A stretch of 64,000 nt of DNA from Undaria pinnatifida (Eukaryota > Sar > Phaeophyceae > Laminariales > Alariaceae), in contig JABAKD010000014.1 in assembly GCA_012845835.1 (NCBI GenBank), positions 7,033,574 through 7,097,573 of the forward strand, in the 5' to 3' direction. Position numbers and translations under genes: made by a program. The notes below the pieces were generated by a model. That model worked only from the letters and a program-made list of their open reading frames with translations, ran no database searches and was not told the DNA's origin. Positions 24,055 to 37,000 of the stretch are shown here, in pieces; within the stretch, counting starts at the first letter, position 1, and the number at the start of each line of letters is the position of its first letter.

Positions 24055-24785
24055 TTGATTATTGTAAAAATTAAAATACACTCCAGCTGTGAGATCGAAT
24101 ATTTTGTCGAACTTCATCTTTGCAAGCTGTGTGTGATACTCCGATCGCGCGTATTACGGGTTGTGTGTCCTCATTAAGGATATAGGTCGGCGACTCCCCT
24201 TGCAACTACAGTGTAGCTATCAGGGTCAACAGGGTGATGTTAGGCAGTCTGTGCGCGGAAACTCTAAAACCCGTTTATGAGGGGGACAAAATCTGACAGC
24301 TGTGGAGGGAAATGTATCCTTTTATCAAGTGAATCCTCCTGTAAGTCGAATATCCGGTGAGGGGGGGGGGCGGAGTTTTTAAGGACGTGGGGGCCTGATT
24401 TTGATCAAAAGGGGGGCGGGAGGGGGGGAGGGGGGGAAGGGGACGGGTGGGGCAGGTCAATTTGTGCGTGGAAACTATAAATATTTCTTGTGGGGGAGGG
24501 GGGGGAATGTGGCGGGGGGGGGCGGGGGCGGGGGGGGAGGGCTTTAGGTCGCATAGATGTAGGGGTTTGCTATACGCGTGGTGCTAGGTCTAGGCGATGG
24601 TGTGGGTGGTGGGGAAGGAGGGGGCGTTGGGGACGGGGGTGGGTGGGAATTGCAGCAGCGGCATGGACGGCTCTGAAACGATAACGAGGCGATATCCAGG
24701 GCGTGGAAGTGTTTATTACTCTGGCGGATTTCGATAGTAGGTGGGGCGTTTAAGCAAGAGGAAGCGAGGGAAAAAAGCGCGTATA
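24055..24785 (+). mobile_element. L-family element end and interior (solo)
   Basis: Starts AAAATACACTCCAGCTGTGA with CTTTGCAAGCTGTGTGTGAT and CCGATCGCGCGTATTACGG. It continues through the same interior as 57955-58640 (GGGTCAACAGGGTGATG, GTGCGCGGAAACT, CGCATAGATGTAGGGG). No inverted partner follows, so one end appears lost. Confidence 0.8.
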
Positions 24786-25260
24786 TCGTCTTTTCCGTGA
24801 TGGATTACTTGATTATTACACTTGATTGTCATCATCGCGTAAACAAGTAAGGCTGTGCCGGCGATTGCATTATGAGAGCAAACAATCGCATAATTTGGTC
24901 AACTTGTACGTTGATTTTGTGAGGTGTGTTGATTGCCATCACTGGTGTCATTTATGTTACTTGTTTTCTACTTGAAAATGGAGCCTTCATCAAGCGGTCA
25001 GTATACTGGTTCGATCGAAATATCTTTGACTTGAAAATGGTCAGCAGTCACCAGATGGCGAGACTTCCCAGATGGCGGCGGCTGACACGTGCAAAAGCGC
25101 TGCGAGCGCGTGGCCGTCGGGGTCCTGAGATGGAAGTCATCAAATGCGATAAAAAAAATGCGCACGAAAAACTGCGGTCAATCCACATGGGACAAGAAGA
25201 AAATATGGTCGCCTAAGGAATGGTCAAAACAGAAATTAAAGCCTCAAGGGATATATAATC
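24786..25260. other. Intergenic, nothing recognised
   Basis: Unique-looking sequence. A 96-codon ORF at 24926 has no recognisable motif. Confidence 0.5.
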
Positions 25261-25263
25261 GCA

Positions 25264-25264
<1 letters not shown>

Positions 25265-25299
<35 letters not shown>

Positions 25300-25350
25300 C
25301 CTCCGGCGGATGGGGAAAAATAAAGCTTTAGCTCACCACACTTCATATCG
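25265..25350 (+). repeat. Poly-T run plus short dispersed repeat
   Basis: About 32 T followed by CCTCCGGCGGATGGGGAAAA and AGCTTTAGCTCACC. The latter also occurs inverted near 28655-28705 and, diverged, near 50805-50850. Confidence 0.75.
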
Positions 25351-25652
25351 CAAGGAATGCGCGGACACTTCTGATGTAGCCGCTGATATTTAAAAACGGT
25401 TCTCACGCACTTCAAGTCACACCAACAGAAGCAAAAAACACCAACACCAACAAATGAAGAGTGAGTCTGGGCTAACAATCTCACGCCACACATACGACTC
25501 CGGACGGGAACGTAGGGACCGGCGGCGGGGTGTTAAGATGATAATACAAACGGTCCTCCCATTGCCGTCCAGAATGGTAACAGGTACTGCCGCTCCATAA
25601 AACTGCAATCTATTGTACACTGTTGTACAGCAGAGGGAGGGAAGGAAAAATT

Positions 25653-25681
25653 GCAAGCGAGCGCGGGAAAGCTCGCTTGCG
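25653..25681. repeat. Perfect hairpin GCAAGCGAGC / GCTCGCTTGC
   Basis: 10-bp perfect stem with an 8-nt loop, about 0.5 kb downstream of the PRPP synthetase stop codon. Confidence 0.85.
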
Positions 25682-25789
25682 TCATACCAGGCACATCTGT
25701 ACCCCAGCACATTTTTCCCGCGCTAGTGCGGGGTCCCAGTTTAGTGGGTTAGTCTTACGAAGCACCATTTTTCATTTTTTGCTCGTCCC

Positions 25790-26088
25790 ATCTATTAGAT
25801 TTGCCATCTTTCTTTATTTTTCTCGCTCCCCACACGTAACTCAGATCCGCGGTCACGAAGCAGGTTATTCTCTCCCCTCCCCACTACGGCACGTGCCTTC
25901 ATTTTTATCGCGATAAGACTGCAGCCCTTCCCTTGTCAACTACTTCGCCTACCCACGCTGCAAAGCGCTCTCAGCAGTTGATTGCTTTGGCTTTCTATTT
26001 TAGCAAATAAGACTCAAAAGTCCCATCTACGTGGGATTCAAACCCCACAAGTTACTATCCTGCGATTTCCACTGCTGTAACGCGGGTA
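25790..26088 (-). mobile_element. SINE-1 copy a (tRNA-like head)
   Basis: The minus strand has a degenerate tRNA-like head with the B-box-like GGGTTTGAATCCCAC, then a body shared with 38885-39215 and 51890-52225 (CAACTGCTGAGAGCGC, GTGACC..GGATCTGAGTTAC). It lies immediately downstream of the PRPP synthetase stop codon and may fall in its 3' UTR. Confidence 0.8.
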
Positions 26089-26152
26089 TTGTATGGCAGA
26101 CACCACACAATCATCGATAGTGAGGGTCCACAAACGTACTGCACTGGTGGTG

Positions 26153-26299
26153 TCAAATGGAGCTGTGCAGATCTAGGTCGTCCTTTATCCGGCTCACGAG
26201 GTCAAGCACCACGTACACATCGTTCTTCGGAAGCTTGTCGGTGGTAGTTGGGATGGAGTTGGTCAGGAGAAACCTGTCGAACACGCAGCGATCGCCCCC
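26153..26299 (-). CDS. PRS: PRPP synthetase terminal exon
   Basis: 48 codons plus TGA: GGDRCVFDRFLLTNSIPTTT, then DKLPKNDVYVVLDLVSRIKD, then DLDLHSSI. LLTNSIPTTTDKLP is the conserved C-terminal segment of algal homologues. The acceptor is TTTGGAAG. A decayed copy of the start of this exon lies about 185 bp upstream in the intron. Confidence 0.92.
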   Translation of the reverse strand, partial: GGDRCVFDRFLLTNSIPTTTDKLPKNDVYVVLDLVSRIKDDLDLHSSI

Positions 26300-29200
26300 C
26301 TTCCAAAGCGGACGGAGCGAAAACGAAAACGAAAACGAAAAGAGCAAATTAACGAGGAGATCAGAAGCAATGGGAACGGTAAATGATTCGTGAAAATCAT
26401 ACGCAAAAACTACGAAGTACTGAAAATTGGAAGGGAAAATGGGAAGTGGAAGAACCTGTCGAAACACGCAGCGGTCGCGCCTCTTCTACAGCGGGCAAGC
26501 GCAGCGAATCATTAGAAAACCGAAACAGCTGAAATCAAACAAAATCAAAGGGAACATGGGAACGAAAGGGGGAATCCACACCATGCATGATACTACAAAA
26601 TAGAACAGCCACAACGCGCAATACCAACGCCATCCACACCAACACAACATCACCGACACCACCACGACCACAATACCAACAGGGGTACATCAATACTGGC
26701 GCGGATACCAACACCAACACTACAGCGCCACCTCCACCAACACCCCCATACCACCACCGCCACCAACAACAACAATATCACCAATTTCACTAACACCCTC
26801 CCGCACTACGACCACCACCAACATCCCCAATACCGTCACCACAACCAACAACAACATCGCCACCCTACCACCACCAGCAACACCATCGCCACCCTACACC
26901 ACCACCACCACACCACCACCGCCACCACCACCACCACTACCAGCAGCAATATCCCCACCAATGCCACCAACACCACCAAACGCCCCTCCCACTACCACTG
27001 CCCCCACCACCACCCCCCCTTGATGAAAAAAAATCTCCAAAGGCACCGTACGATGTATTCGGTGCGCGAACCCCTCATCCCGCAACCCCTTACCTTTGCG
27101 AAACGCTTCCACGACTCTTTCGGAAACACCCCGTGGGCAACGAAAGCTTGAACAGACTTCGCCCCCGCAGCTTTCAGCGCCAATCCGCATTCGTACAAAG
27201 TCCCTCCGGTCTGATAGAGATACGGGAAGGGGATAAGGGAGGGGTGCGGGCGGGGGGGAGGGGGGGGTGAACGTTGTTGTTCTGGTCTGGTGGCGATGTG
27301 ACAAGGAGAACAGAAGAGGGGGGGGGGGGGGGTACTCATTTCATGTATGGTCGTAGTCATAGGCGGGGATACGGCAACGAGAAAAATAAGGAGGCGGGGG
27401 GGGGGGGGGGGGGGTTACTTTGTTCCTCCGTTCCGATAAGAGATACGGGCAGGGGATAAGGGAACGGAACGGGGGGGGGGGGGGGGGGGGTACACATTGG
27501 TCGTTCTACTTCTGCAAGAATTTTCTAACAAAAAAATCAAGTAATTTTCCCCTGAACGGAGGTGCATTTCTTAAGGGTGCAACCATTTAACTACATCAAA
27601 AAATTATTCCTTTGGGATTTTCAAGTTGTTCGCCTCTAAAACGGGGGGGCGGTCAGCCCTTCTATTGCTGCAAAATGCAAAATCGACAGACATCTTCAAG
27701 CAGTATCGGACGCTAAAAAGGCCAGGTTTTGCTGCTGTAGCAGCGTTCTATTACCGCACAACACCGTGTACGATTTTCTTTTTATCAGATTTTCTGGCCA
27801 AGCAACGGTAGACGGGCTGCTGTGTATGCTGTGTATCATAGCGTGCGAGCTCCGATCACACCGACGCATTCGGGCAGGACACGGGGTAGCAGAGGCAGGA
27901 GGAGCTAGCTGTAAAAAATTACCCCAAAAAGGCGGTGGGCGCGTGATACAATAGAGGTAGTTTTTTTTTGGCTGAAAGGTTTTCTGAATGACGTGCCTTA
28001 GACGCGTGCTACCATAGAGGTGCACCCCTTTTTTCCTAATACTACCCCTCAATTTGGGAGCTTAAGACCTCTCCAAGGCAAAAACTGATTTGGAGAAAAA
28101 ACAAAAACTGCTACACTACCGGATGAAAAAAATTCCACGGCCTAGGGACACGACGAGAATCATGCAAAGAAATGACCTATTTGCGACGATTTTGGGTTAA
28201 GGGGCCCTGTCAATCAGAAACCATTTTCGCCTAAATAAGGTATACCTCTATCGTATCGTAGCACGGGTCGGCTCCTTGACTCAAAATCGTCGGAACTTCA
28301 TTCTTGTGATGCGACATTTTTCGTCGTACACCCAGGCCACGTGGTTCTTCATCTGATATCACTCTTATTTTCTTTCAAATCAAAATTTTGTGCGGGGTGT
28401 AGAACCCCTCGTGTGAGCAGAGTAGGGCCAGAGGAAAAAATGATGAACCTCTCTACCCTAGCGCGCGCGGCCGTGCAATTCGAAGCCGATCAACGTGCAC
28501 AACGGCAGCTTGCGCTGCTGGAGTAGCAACAGTAACCGCCGTTTGGGACAGCTCGCGCTGTCGCTACCGCGGGAAGTGAAGGATACTCCAACCTAGCGCC
28601 GGATTGCGAATGCAATTTAGTCAAGTTGACACACCTACATGTATAAAAATGCGTGGAAAGTTTGGTGAGCTCAAGCTTTATTGTTTCCCATCCGCCGGAG
28701 GAAGAAAGCAAAACGAAAACAATTTTACCGCAAAAAAGGAAAGTCGAGAAATCAACCACCATTCTCGGCGTTGTCAAAATCAGCGCCAGCCCTAACCGTG
28801 ACTCCTCCTCAATCACGTCGGGAACACCAACTTCACCCTTAACCTTGACCCTAAACGTGTGACACGCCCGAAAAACTGAGGCATGCCTCTTTGCGCTGGC
28901 GCCGCCAGCGACTAGGACCCCCTCGACCCGGACCCCCTCGAATCAAGCAGCCAATTGAACAACTTAGGAAATATCCTTGGGGGGCACCTTTTGCGTCTTT
29001 CTATGGCCGAAGAAATTTCCGAGCACAAGAAACTATCTCATATAACCACAGGTCTGACTGAAACCGAGCTGAGTCATATACCTCTGAAATCGAGCTGAAC
29101 CACGCATCATAACTCGAAGCTAAACTAATCACGACGTAGAGCCGGACCGAAAAATCGAGCTGAAAAGATCGTTTCGACGCAAGGCCGTTTTAGGAACGCT

Positions 29201-31050
29201 ATGAGCCGCTCTTCATAATGTACTTCTAAGGGTCAGTTCCTCTTCAACAAACCCTGATTACGGGCGGGGACCCATCTCCTGCTGCTCACGCAGTACGTAG
29301 CTCTCTCGCGGCTTGAATAGGGCAGGGAGTTCAAAAAACGCATCATGGCACAACGAGACGTTCTACGATAGGGGTATTTTTTTTTGTTTTACTCACTATT
29401 TCCAAAGCTTTTCACAAATCGGATCGCTTCTCGCCGGTCGGACCGGGTCAGGGTGACCCGGCCCATCCCGACCCGCGACATAGTCGAAAACCTCTTCACC
29501 AGATCCGACCCGACTCGACGACCAGCGATATTCTCGAAAAGCTCCTGACCCGACCGACCCACGCGCCGGACCATGACCCGTGACAAGCCGTGAATATTTG
29601 TGACTGATAAGGGCTCCTCAATTGACCAAAACCTAGCACCGTTTGTGATATACAGTACCTGGTATAGGACAAAACTGGGCCATGCCGCACGGTAGGGGCT
29701 TTGCCCTTTCGGGGCCAAACGCTTCTGACAATGTTACGGTTGAGCTCGTCCGAGCGTGAAACTATCGGCCGGCATGAAAATTTTGCGAGGTTAGCATAAC
29801 AATTTTACGAGTGTGCCAATTGTCAGTTTCTAAGACTAGCGCATAGAAATGTTGGACGGGGTTGCGGTTGCGCGAACCAATGCCTTCAAAGGCATGTTTC
29901 GGGTGGGATGTTGAGCTAGCTCCTAATGTTAGGAGCTCAGAAAATCCTTAGAATCTGCTGTACCCTTAGCGCGGGGAATAATCACGTATAAATTCGTGTG
30001 GGCTGGGCGGTGTCACTTGCCTGGTTACTTCCCCGGTGGCTTACCTACTTTTTTCTCTGACGAGGTGTAGATCACGCGACAGGAATGCCTGTGTCGCCCC
30101 TTTTCAACCTACGACACACCCGGGAGTCCAAGCCAACAACATAAAAAAAGGGGCCCGAAGGGGAACCTTGTATTCGCCATGTATCTACGCCACGACATTT
30201 TTCATTGGGCTGCTGCACTTTCATTCATTTCTAGGGCTGGATTTTCGGGTGGGGTATGGACCTCCTCAACAGGTTAGACACCTCTGAAAAGGAAAAGGAG
30301 AACCTCTACCGCAGCATGCCTCGCAAACAGTCACCCGATTTCAAGGACGGGGCTCGCGGTTGGCGACAAACAGAGGGGCAGTTCGTAGCAGAGGGGTGCA
30401 TGCCATCGTTCTTCGCACAACCCGCGCACACTTTTTTCTTCTGGCAACGCTGTTTTTTTATTATCACAACAGAACAGCAGCAGCTTTCACGGCACCACCA
30501 GAAGCTTCCACAGCAGCAGCATCAGCAGCAGGTTCCACAACAGCATCGACAGTAGCAGCAGCAGCACGGGGGCATCGGTGAGACCAGCGATGAGGTGGGA
30601 GGTGACAGGAGTAAAAGCTTCAACAAGCTCGCGATCATAATCCCCGGCTCATCACGGCAAGCAGCGGTGGTACATGGTATCACCCCCGGCGACGACCTCC
30701 AACAGCACTCTAAGCGGCAGGAGCGAGATCAGCGAAAGGGTCAACAAACTTTCACAGCAGCAGCAGAAGCAGCAACAGCCGCAGCCGCAGCGGTAGCAGT
30801 AATAACAGCAACAACAGCATTAGCGGCAGCGTCGCAGCGACTGACACCGCCTTCAAATTTTGCTGGCGATATCGAGCCGAGAAACGTGTCCGCGAGGTTG
30901 CTGAGACGTTGTTTTCTCCTCCGCCTTCCACTGCACCACTGAAACCTACCGAAGCTTTCGACTTGCACTGACACCGACGAGCCGGGCATTACCTTCGCGG
31001 CGTTGTTGAGGCAGCAAAGCACCAGCAGTAGCAACAGCAGCAACAGCAAA

Positions 31051-31081
<31 letters not shown>

Positions 31082-34000
31082 GGAAGAGCAGAGGCAGCTG
31101 CGTCGCTGCGGCTGACACCGTCTACCGCGGCTGCTGGTCGTGGCGAGCCGGGGATCACACCCGCAAAGTTGTTGAAACATTGAATTGTCCCCCTACCCCC
31201 GCACCACCGATCTTGTCGATGTTCCCTGTGCAGCGTTAACGCCAACCCTCGCCTTGTGGTGCACCCTTGCTTGGAACGGAAGAAGCACCAACATTGCACT
31301 GGAATCCCCCGCCGCGTCCCGTTTATTTTTCCGGTACCTGTGGGCCTACTTCGTTGGACCAGCCAAGTGAGGACTTCATTGCCGCCAGACTCCGACCGCA
31401 AAGTGCAACCCCGGTGCCGAGTAAACAGCAGAGAGCAGGCAAGGCTCAACCCCTGCGTCCGAGAATTAGCTGCGTCGCGCTTCCTTCCTCGTCTCGTGTT
31501 GCATTATCGCAAACTAGTTTTGCACTGCTATTGAACTCAAACGTTCCTTAACTGAGTGACCCCTTCAGGTAAGAAGGTACTAGCACCTAAATTAGTACTT
31601 ACACACGCCGCGGTAGAACCAGAGCACCGTTTTTTTTTCTCAGACTCCTCGTGAGAAGAGCTCTCTACCCCACCCAAAACCTGATTTTGACAACAAAAAA
31701 AAGCGCAAATCCGATAACAATCCCATACAAAGCCTCGGTATCCGGAAAAAAAAAGCATACTGCCAAACAAGAAAATGAAACAAGAAAAAGACGAAAATTC
31801 CGACGATTCTTCGGATTAAGGAGCCACCGCCACCGCCGCTCAGTTTTTTTTTGTAGCCGAAAAGTGCTCGTATCCCTGTATTGTTAGCACGCATCTACCC
31901 AACATGGTAGGATCCAACGCGTGTGTTATTTAGCACGCAGTTGGCTAGATAACTAGCCCATGGGATATTTGTGGCGGGATTAGCTTACTCGATTGATCTC
32001 AACGTCCCATGCTCGGGTGAGGTATGGAGGACCTCAAGTGAGGACCCTCAGGAAAAATACGTGCCACCGCAGCGTAGCACGAGTCGTTTCTCTTGAGCAG
32101 CGAAACCTCAATGTCTGCCGGTGTGCGGCGTAACTAGTAGTTATGCTGGCGTTACGTTCTGCTTCATAAACACGCCTTGCCACCCCTCCGCACTGTCGTT
32201 TTTTTATTAATGTCGCAATGACAGCCACTGGGAAACCATACGTAGGGACGCACGGGCAACAGCGCCTACAGTTCAATCCGCCGCATTTTACGTGCATAAT
32301 CCGTTTGATCACAGAGAACCAACTAGCACCATATGGAGTAGAGTCGTGGTCCCGGTTTTTTGCGATGCTGTGGCCTTGAGTGCGAGGTCCCAGTTTAGTG
32401 CGGTGAAAATGGCGTGACATGACAGGTTACCTCGTCCTACAGAGTACTATGCTGTACAGCACTATCCCGGCAGTATCTCGGGGTACCACTGCAGTGCGGG
32501 TATGATCGTCTGGCAAGGCACCGCACTAATCAGGGGGCCACGGCTGTAGTCCATTGGCACATCACCTCCTTTCTCCGCGTCCGTGCGCTACTTGGTACGA
32601 TACAACCTTTGCGCTCAAGAGTATCGTTTGGAATGGCCGTGTCTGCCAATACATCTCTTCAGGGGATTGCGACGGCATTTATACGGGATATCCACATGGT
32701 ATATAAGCCTACAGCTGTATCTTCTACTAGAGGCTACATCCACCAGTCCTATACCTTACAGCACAGGCTCGCTTGATGGGGGACGGTACGAGATTTGGAA
32801 TGAGACATTGCGCTCAGCGGCGAGCGCTACACGAAGTCCTATATGACAGCATAAGCTCAAATTTAGCTCATACTGTAGTTGGTGTCACTATGAGATTCCA
32901 ACCTTTGCTTTGTTGGCGGGCCCATACTGTCAATCTACAGGGCGTGCGACGTTGAACAAACTACAAGCTCGTTTGGGGTGGTCGGTGCTACTTGCTCGGT
33001 TACGTGCCCGGTGGAAAATTATTTTGTCGTTAGCTTTCAAGATTTTTCTATGGTTTTCCTTTTTGCCCGTTGGCTGCGAGGAAACAACACCTGTGCTCTC
33101 CGCTTTCAGTTTACAACGCCCCAGGGACCCGAAGTAAACCACAGTCCCGAACCGGACGTTGTGCCTACTACTAATAGTACATCCAGATCTAAGGTGTGCA
33201 TCTACAGGGTATAAATGTCTACATGCAGTACAAATCTGCACGGTGCCTTGAAAGCTTGTCACCTGGACGAGGTCGTCGACGATGATGATGTTCTTGTCTT
33301 TGGGGAGGCCGTCCTGGATCGTGATGCTGCGGATTTCTCCATTGCGAACCTTTGTAAAAAATAACGAGGCATTAGGTTCGCACAGTTTCAGACCACAGAA
33401 GGAGCACGAGAGACATACAGTTACACTCCAGAGTGACTGGAGCCTATCCTCTGACCACGGACTTGATATTGCGAGTGAACGTCAGAGCAACAACGACAAC
33501 GACAACAACAATCATCACCACCACCACAAACAACAACAACCACCACCACCACCACCAACCACCACCACGACCACGACCACGACCACCAACCAACACCAAC
33601 ACCAACACCAACACTAACCAACACCAATACCAACACCAACACCAACACCAATAACAACACCAACACCAACACCAACACCAACACCAACAACACCAACACC
33701 AACACCAACGCCAACACCACCACCACCACCACCACCATCACCACCACCACCACCATCACCACCACCACCACCATCACCACCACCACCACCATCACCACCA
33801 CCGCCGCCACCACCACCACCACCACTACCACCAACAACAACAACACCATCACCAACAACAATTACTTCGTATACTACAAAGCACTCTGGACGACCGCACA
33901 CAAGTTCACCACATATACAAATATCCTGCTGCGCGAGGTGTAACCACAATTCAATGCCATACAATACGTAGTGGTGGTATTGTGGAGAAGGATACTCAAC

Positions 34001-37000
34001 TTGTTTCTCACGTCGGACGTATGAGACGATCCATCCCCACTTGGTGATCTATATTATTGCAGGGAAGATCTGTATGGTCTAGCTTATGTTACCGGGTGGG
34101 AGCCGTACGATCTGCATCATCTGGTACATGTTTCCTGGGTAGGATCTGTACTCTACATACACAGATCCTGCAGAACTTTTTTTAACGGTAGTTATGGGAC
34201 ATATGGTAGATGATCTAGATCGTGATCTGTCCGATGCCTGGAGTTTTTCCTGGAAACAGCAAGTAGGAATTACGCTGCCTAAGCGGAGTTTTTCTGAATG
34301 TTGACGACGCCAAAAAAAAACAGGGACCCCTTTTGAGACGGCTGAAACCCTCGAAGCCTGAAGCATCCGCCGTCACGCTTTTCAATTTTTGGCACGGCGT
34401 TTAAAAAATAAATAAATAAATCTATCGTGTCCCCGAGTTTCACACATCATACCGGGCCATACAACAACACCATACCACATATCGCAGCATACCGGACCAT
34501 ACCATACTGCAACAACAACGACAACAGCCAGCTATCGTCCATTCTACCAGCGCACACAAGTTGACGGCAGATACAAACGTCCTGCTGTGCGAGTTCCGGG
34601 GGACTACTATACTAACATTACCGGGATATTTCACGGGTCGGGTCCATTCTCGCGGGCCGGGTCGAGTCAGGGTGGCCCGAACCGACCCGTGAGATTTGTG
34701 AGTCTCCAGACCAGACCCGACCCGACCCGACCCCACCCGTGACATTTAGAACACCTCCTACCCGGCCCGACTTGATCCGCGAGTTTTTGCGTAAAACCGT
34801 CCTGATCCGACGAGTCATCCCCCGGCAGGGGTCAAACGTTTCTGACCTCTGACCTCTATAGTGCGGTTGGCCTCCTCAAGTGTAGAACTATTGGTCAGTG
34901 TGAGCATTCCTTGGGGGTCAAACGTTTCTGATCTCTGACCTCTATAGTGCGGTTGACCTCCTCAAGTGTAGAACTATTGGTCAGTGTGAGCATTTTTGAG
35001 AGCACGTTTGTTTCAGGACTAGCGGGTAGAAATGCCGGTGGTCGGTTTGCGCGAACGATAATGTTCATTCGAAGTCGTGTTTAGGGTGAGATAGCAAGCT
35101 CCTCATGTTAGGAGCTCAGGAAATTCTTAGAATCTTCTGCACCCTTAGCGTGGGATGGCTCCGACACGAACGCCGGATCATGACCCGTGAAAACCGCTGA
35201 TAGACTATTACGAACAAATGCGGGTTGGTAATGTCCACCACGAGAAACAACCGACCCCGTTCGAGGTTTCTTGAATCGTCCGCCGTACACCGGCACACAC
35301 ACGTTGATCGCGGCTACAAAATATCCTGTTTGCGCAAGATTCCTATCGACAACTATACAAATCACGAGGAGGTGGTGAGGCAAGCAGTACTGCACCTTTC
35401 CGCAAATGACGGTGTGGTAGCCCAGGCCGGAAAACATATGGGCAAACCGTTTCGCGGCTCCGTCGTCGGGAAAGGCAATACAACTGAATCAGGATAACGG
35501 AGGGAAGGAGGGGGGGGGGGGGGGGGGGAGAGGGAGGGGGGTGAGGGGAGACACGGGCCGGGAGGGCGGAGGGATGGGAGGGGACAGGGTCAGCATGAGA
35601 TACGACAAGTGGTGGCGGGGTGATGTGGAGGGTCGAGCGGCTGCATACCGCTTCAGAACAAAAAACCGGTGAATCCATCTCCGCTGCCACTCACTCTACG
35701 TCGCCCCTCTTGAGCTCCTCGATGAGCATGGGAATGCTGGTTTGCAGAGACGCGATGGCATTACCGTGGAGGTAGAACCGGTTCTGCTCGAGGAACGGTG
35801 GCACCAAACGACAAAGACGTCAGAAGACGGGCAAGCGTCCAGCGGTCAGCCAGTCAGTCAAAGCCGTTTGCCAAATGATTTTCCATCCGTGTCAGACGAA
35901 TTGTCCCCCGTCCCCCTGGTATAAAATACCTTCAGAACATGGGTGGGAACCCCTTTTTTCTTCATGTTTCGAGCAATGTCGCAAGGCTACTCCCCAAAAC
36001 GGGGTTATTTTTCGTGTCCCCGGGTGTGGTCGTCAAGGATGTCTATCAAGGTTATATTCCCTTGACAGCGTCTGTCTGTCTAGAGGTGAAAGTGGGCGTC
36101 AGCTGACATATTTGCCCAACGACGAACACGCGGAGGAAAAAAAACTCGGCGGGATGAGAACACGAATATAGCACACATAGTTGTCGCCAAAACAAAGGAG
36201 CTCGCGCAGCACGACAAATGGTTTTATGTCGCACCATGCAACACCTGGAACGTAGTTCAGAGCTCGCGCACCAGGATATTTTGTAACTGCCGATCAAGGC
36301 TATCGTAGGGGGGATGCTATGATATACCCCCTTTTTACACTACCTGCCGTCTTGGGGCTACTCGCACGAGTAGCCCTGTTCCTCACGGACTAAAGGACTC
36401 GAGGTGTTTTTTCTTACGCAGCGTAGCTTACCATATTCCATTTCGGGTTCGAATAGGAAAGTTAAAAAAGGAGCACGAAAAGGGGCGTCACTGGCGCCAG
36501 TGACCCCGAGCCAACTGCCAAAACTGGTCTAAAAAATTACCCCCTTACAGTGGTCTTGGTCCGTCGTCAACGGGTGTGCGTTGGTGGATCTATCGGCGGG
36601 CGCTTCAGGCAACTCAAAAGAGATCCTGTTTTTTTTGGCACCGTCAAAATCGGGGGAAAAAAAAATCGCATTCCCTCGAAAATAAAGCGCCCCACCCATG
36701 TATCACGCCGTAGCTTGCAAAATAGCATATCGGCCCACGAAGTAGTGTTGGATATCGAGTCGAAAGTGTCGATACCGATGTATATATATATATCAAAACG
36801 CCGAGCTTTCGACATATCGAAATGTCGATGTGTCGATAGCATCGAACTACCGAGTTATCTCGAAATATCGAAACATCGAGCTTTCGACACATCGAGACAT
36901 GGAGCTTTAGCTACATCATATCAAAAGCTTTTCGCCTTTCTCCCCCCCCCGCATATCCCCATTCCCGTTTTTTTTAAAGCTAATGTCGAATGAAAAACAA

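Noticed and set aside
30470-31120. Poly-Gln/Ala ORFs
   Set aside because: Frames change between CAG tracts and open equally on the other strand; a repeat array in a PRPP intron.
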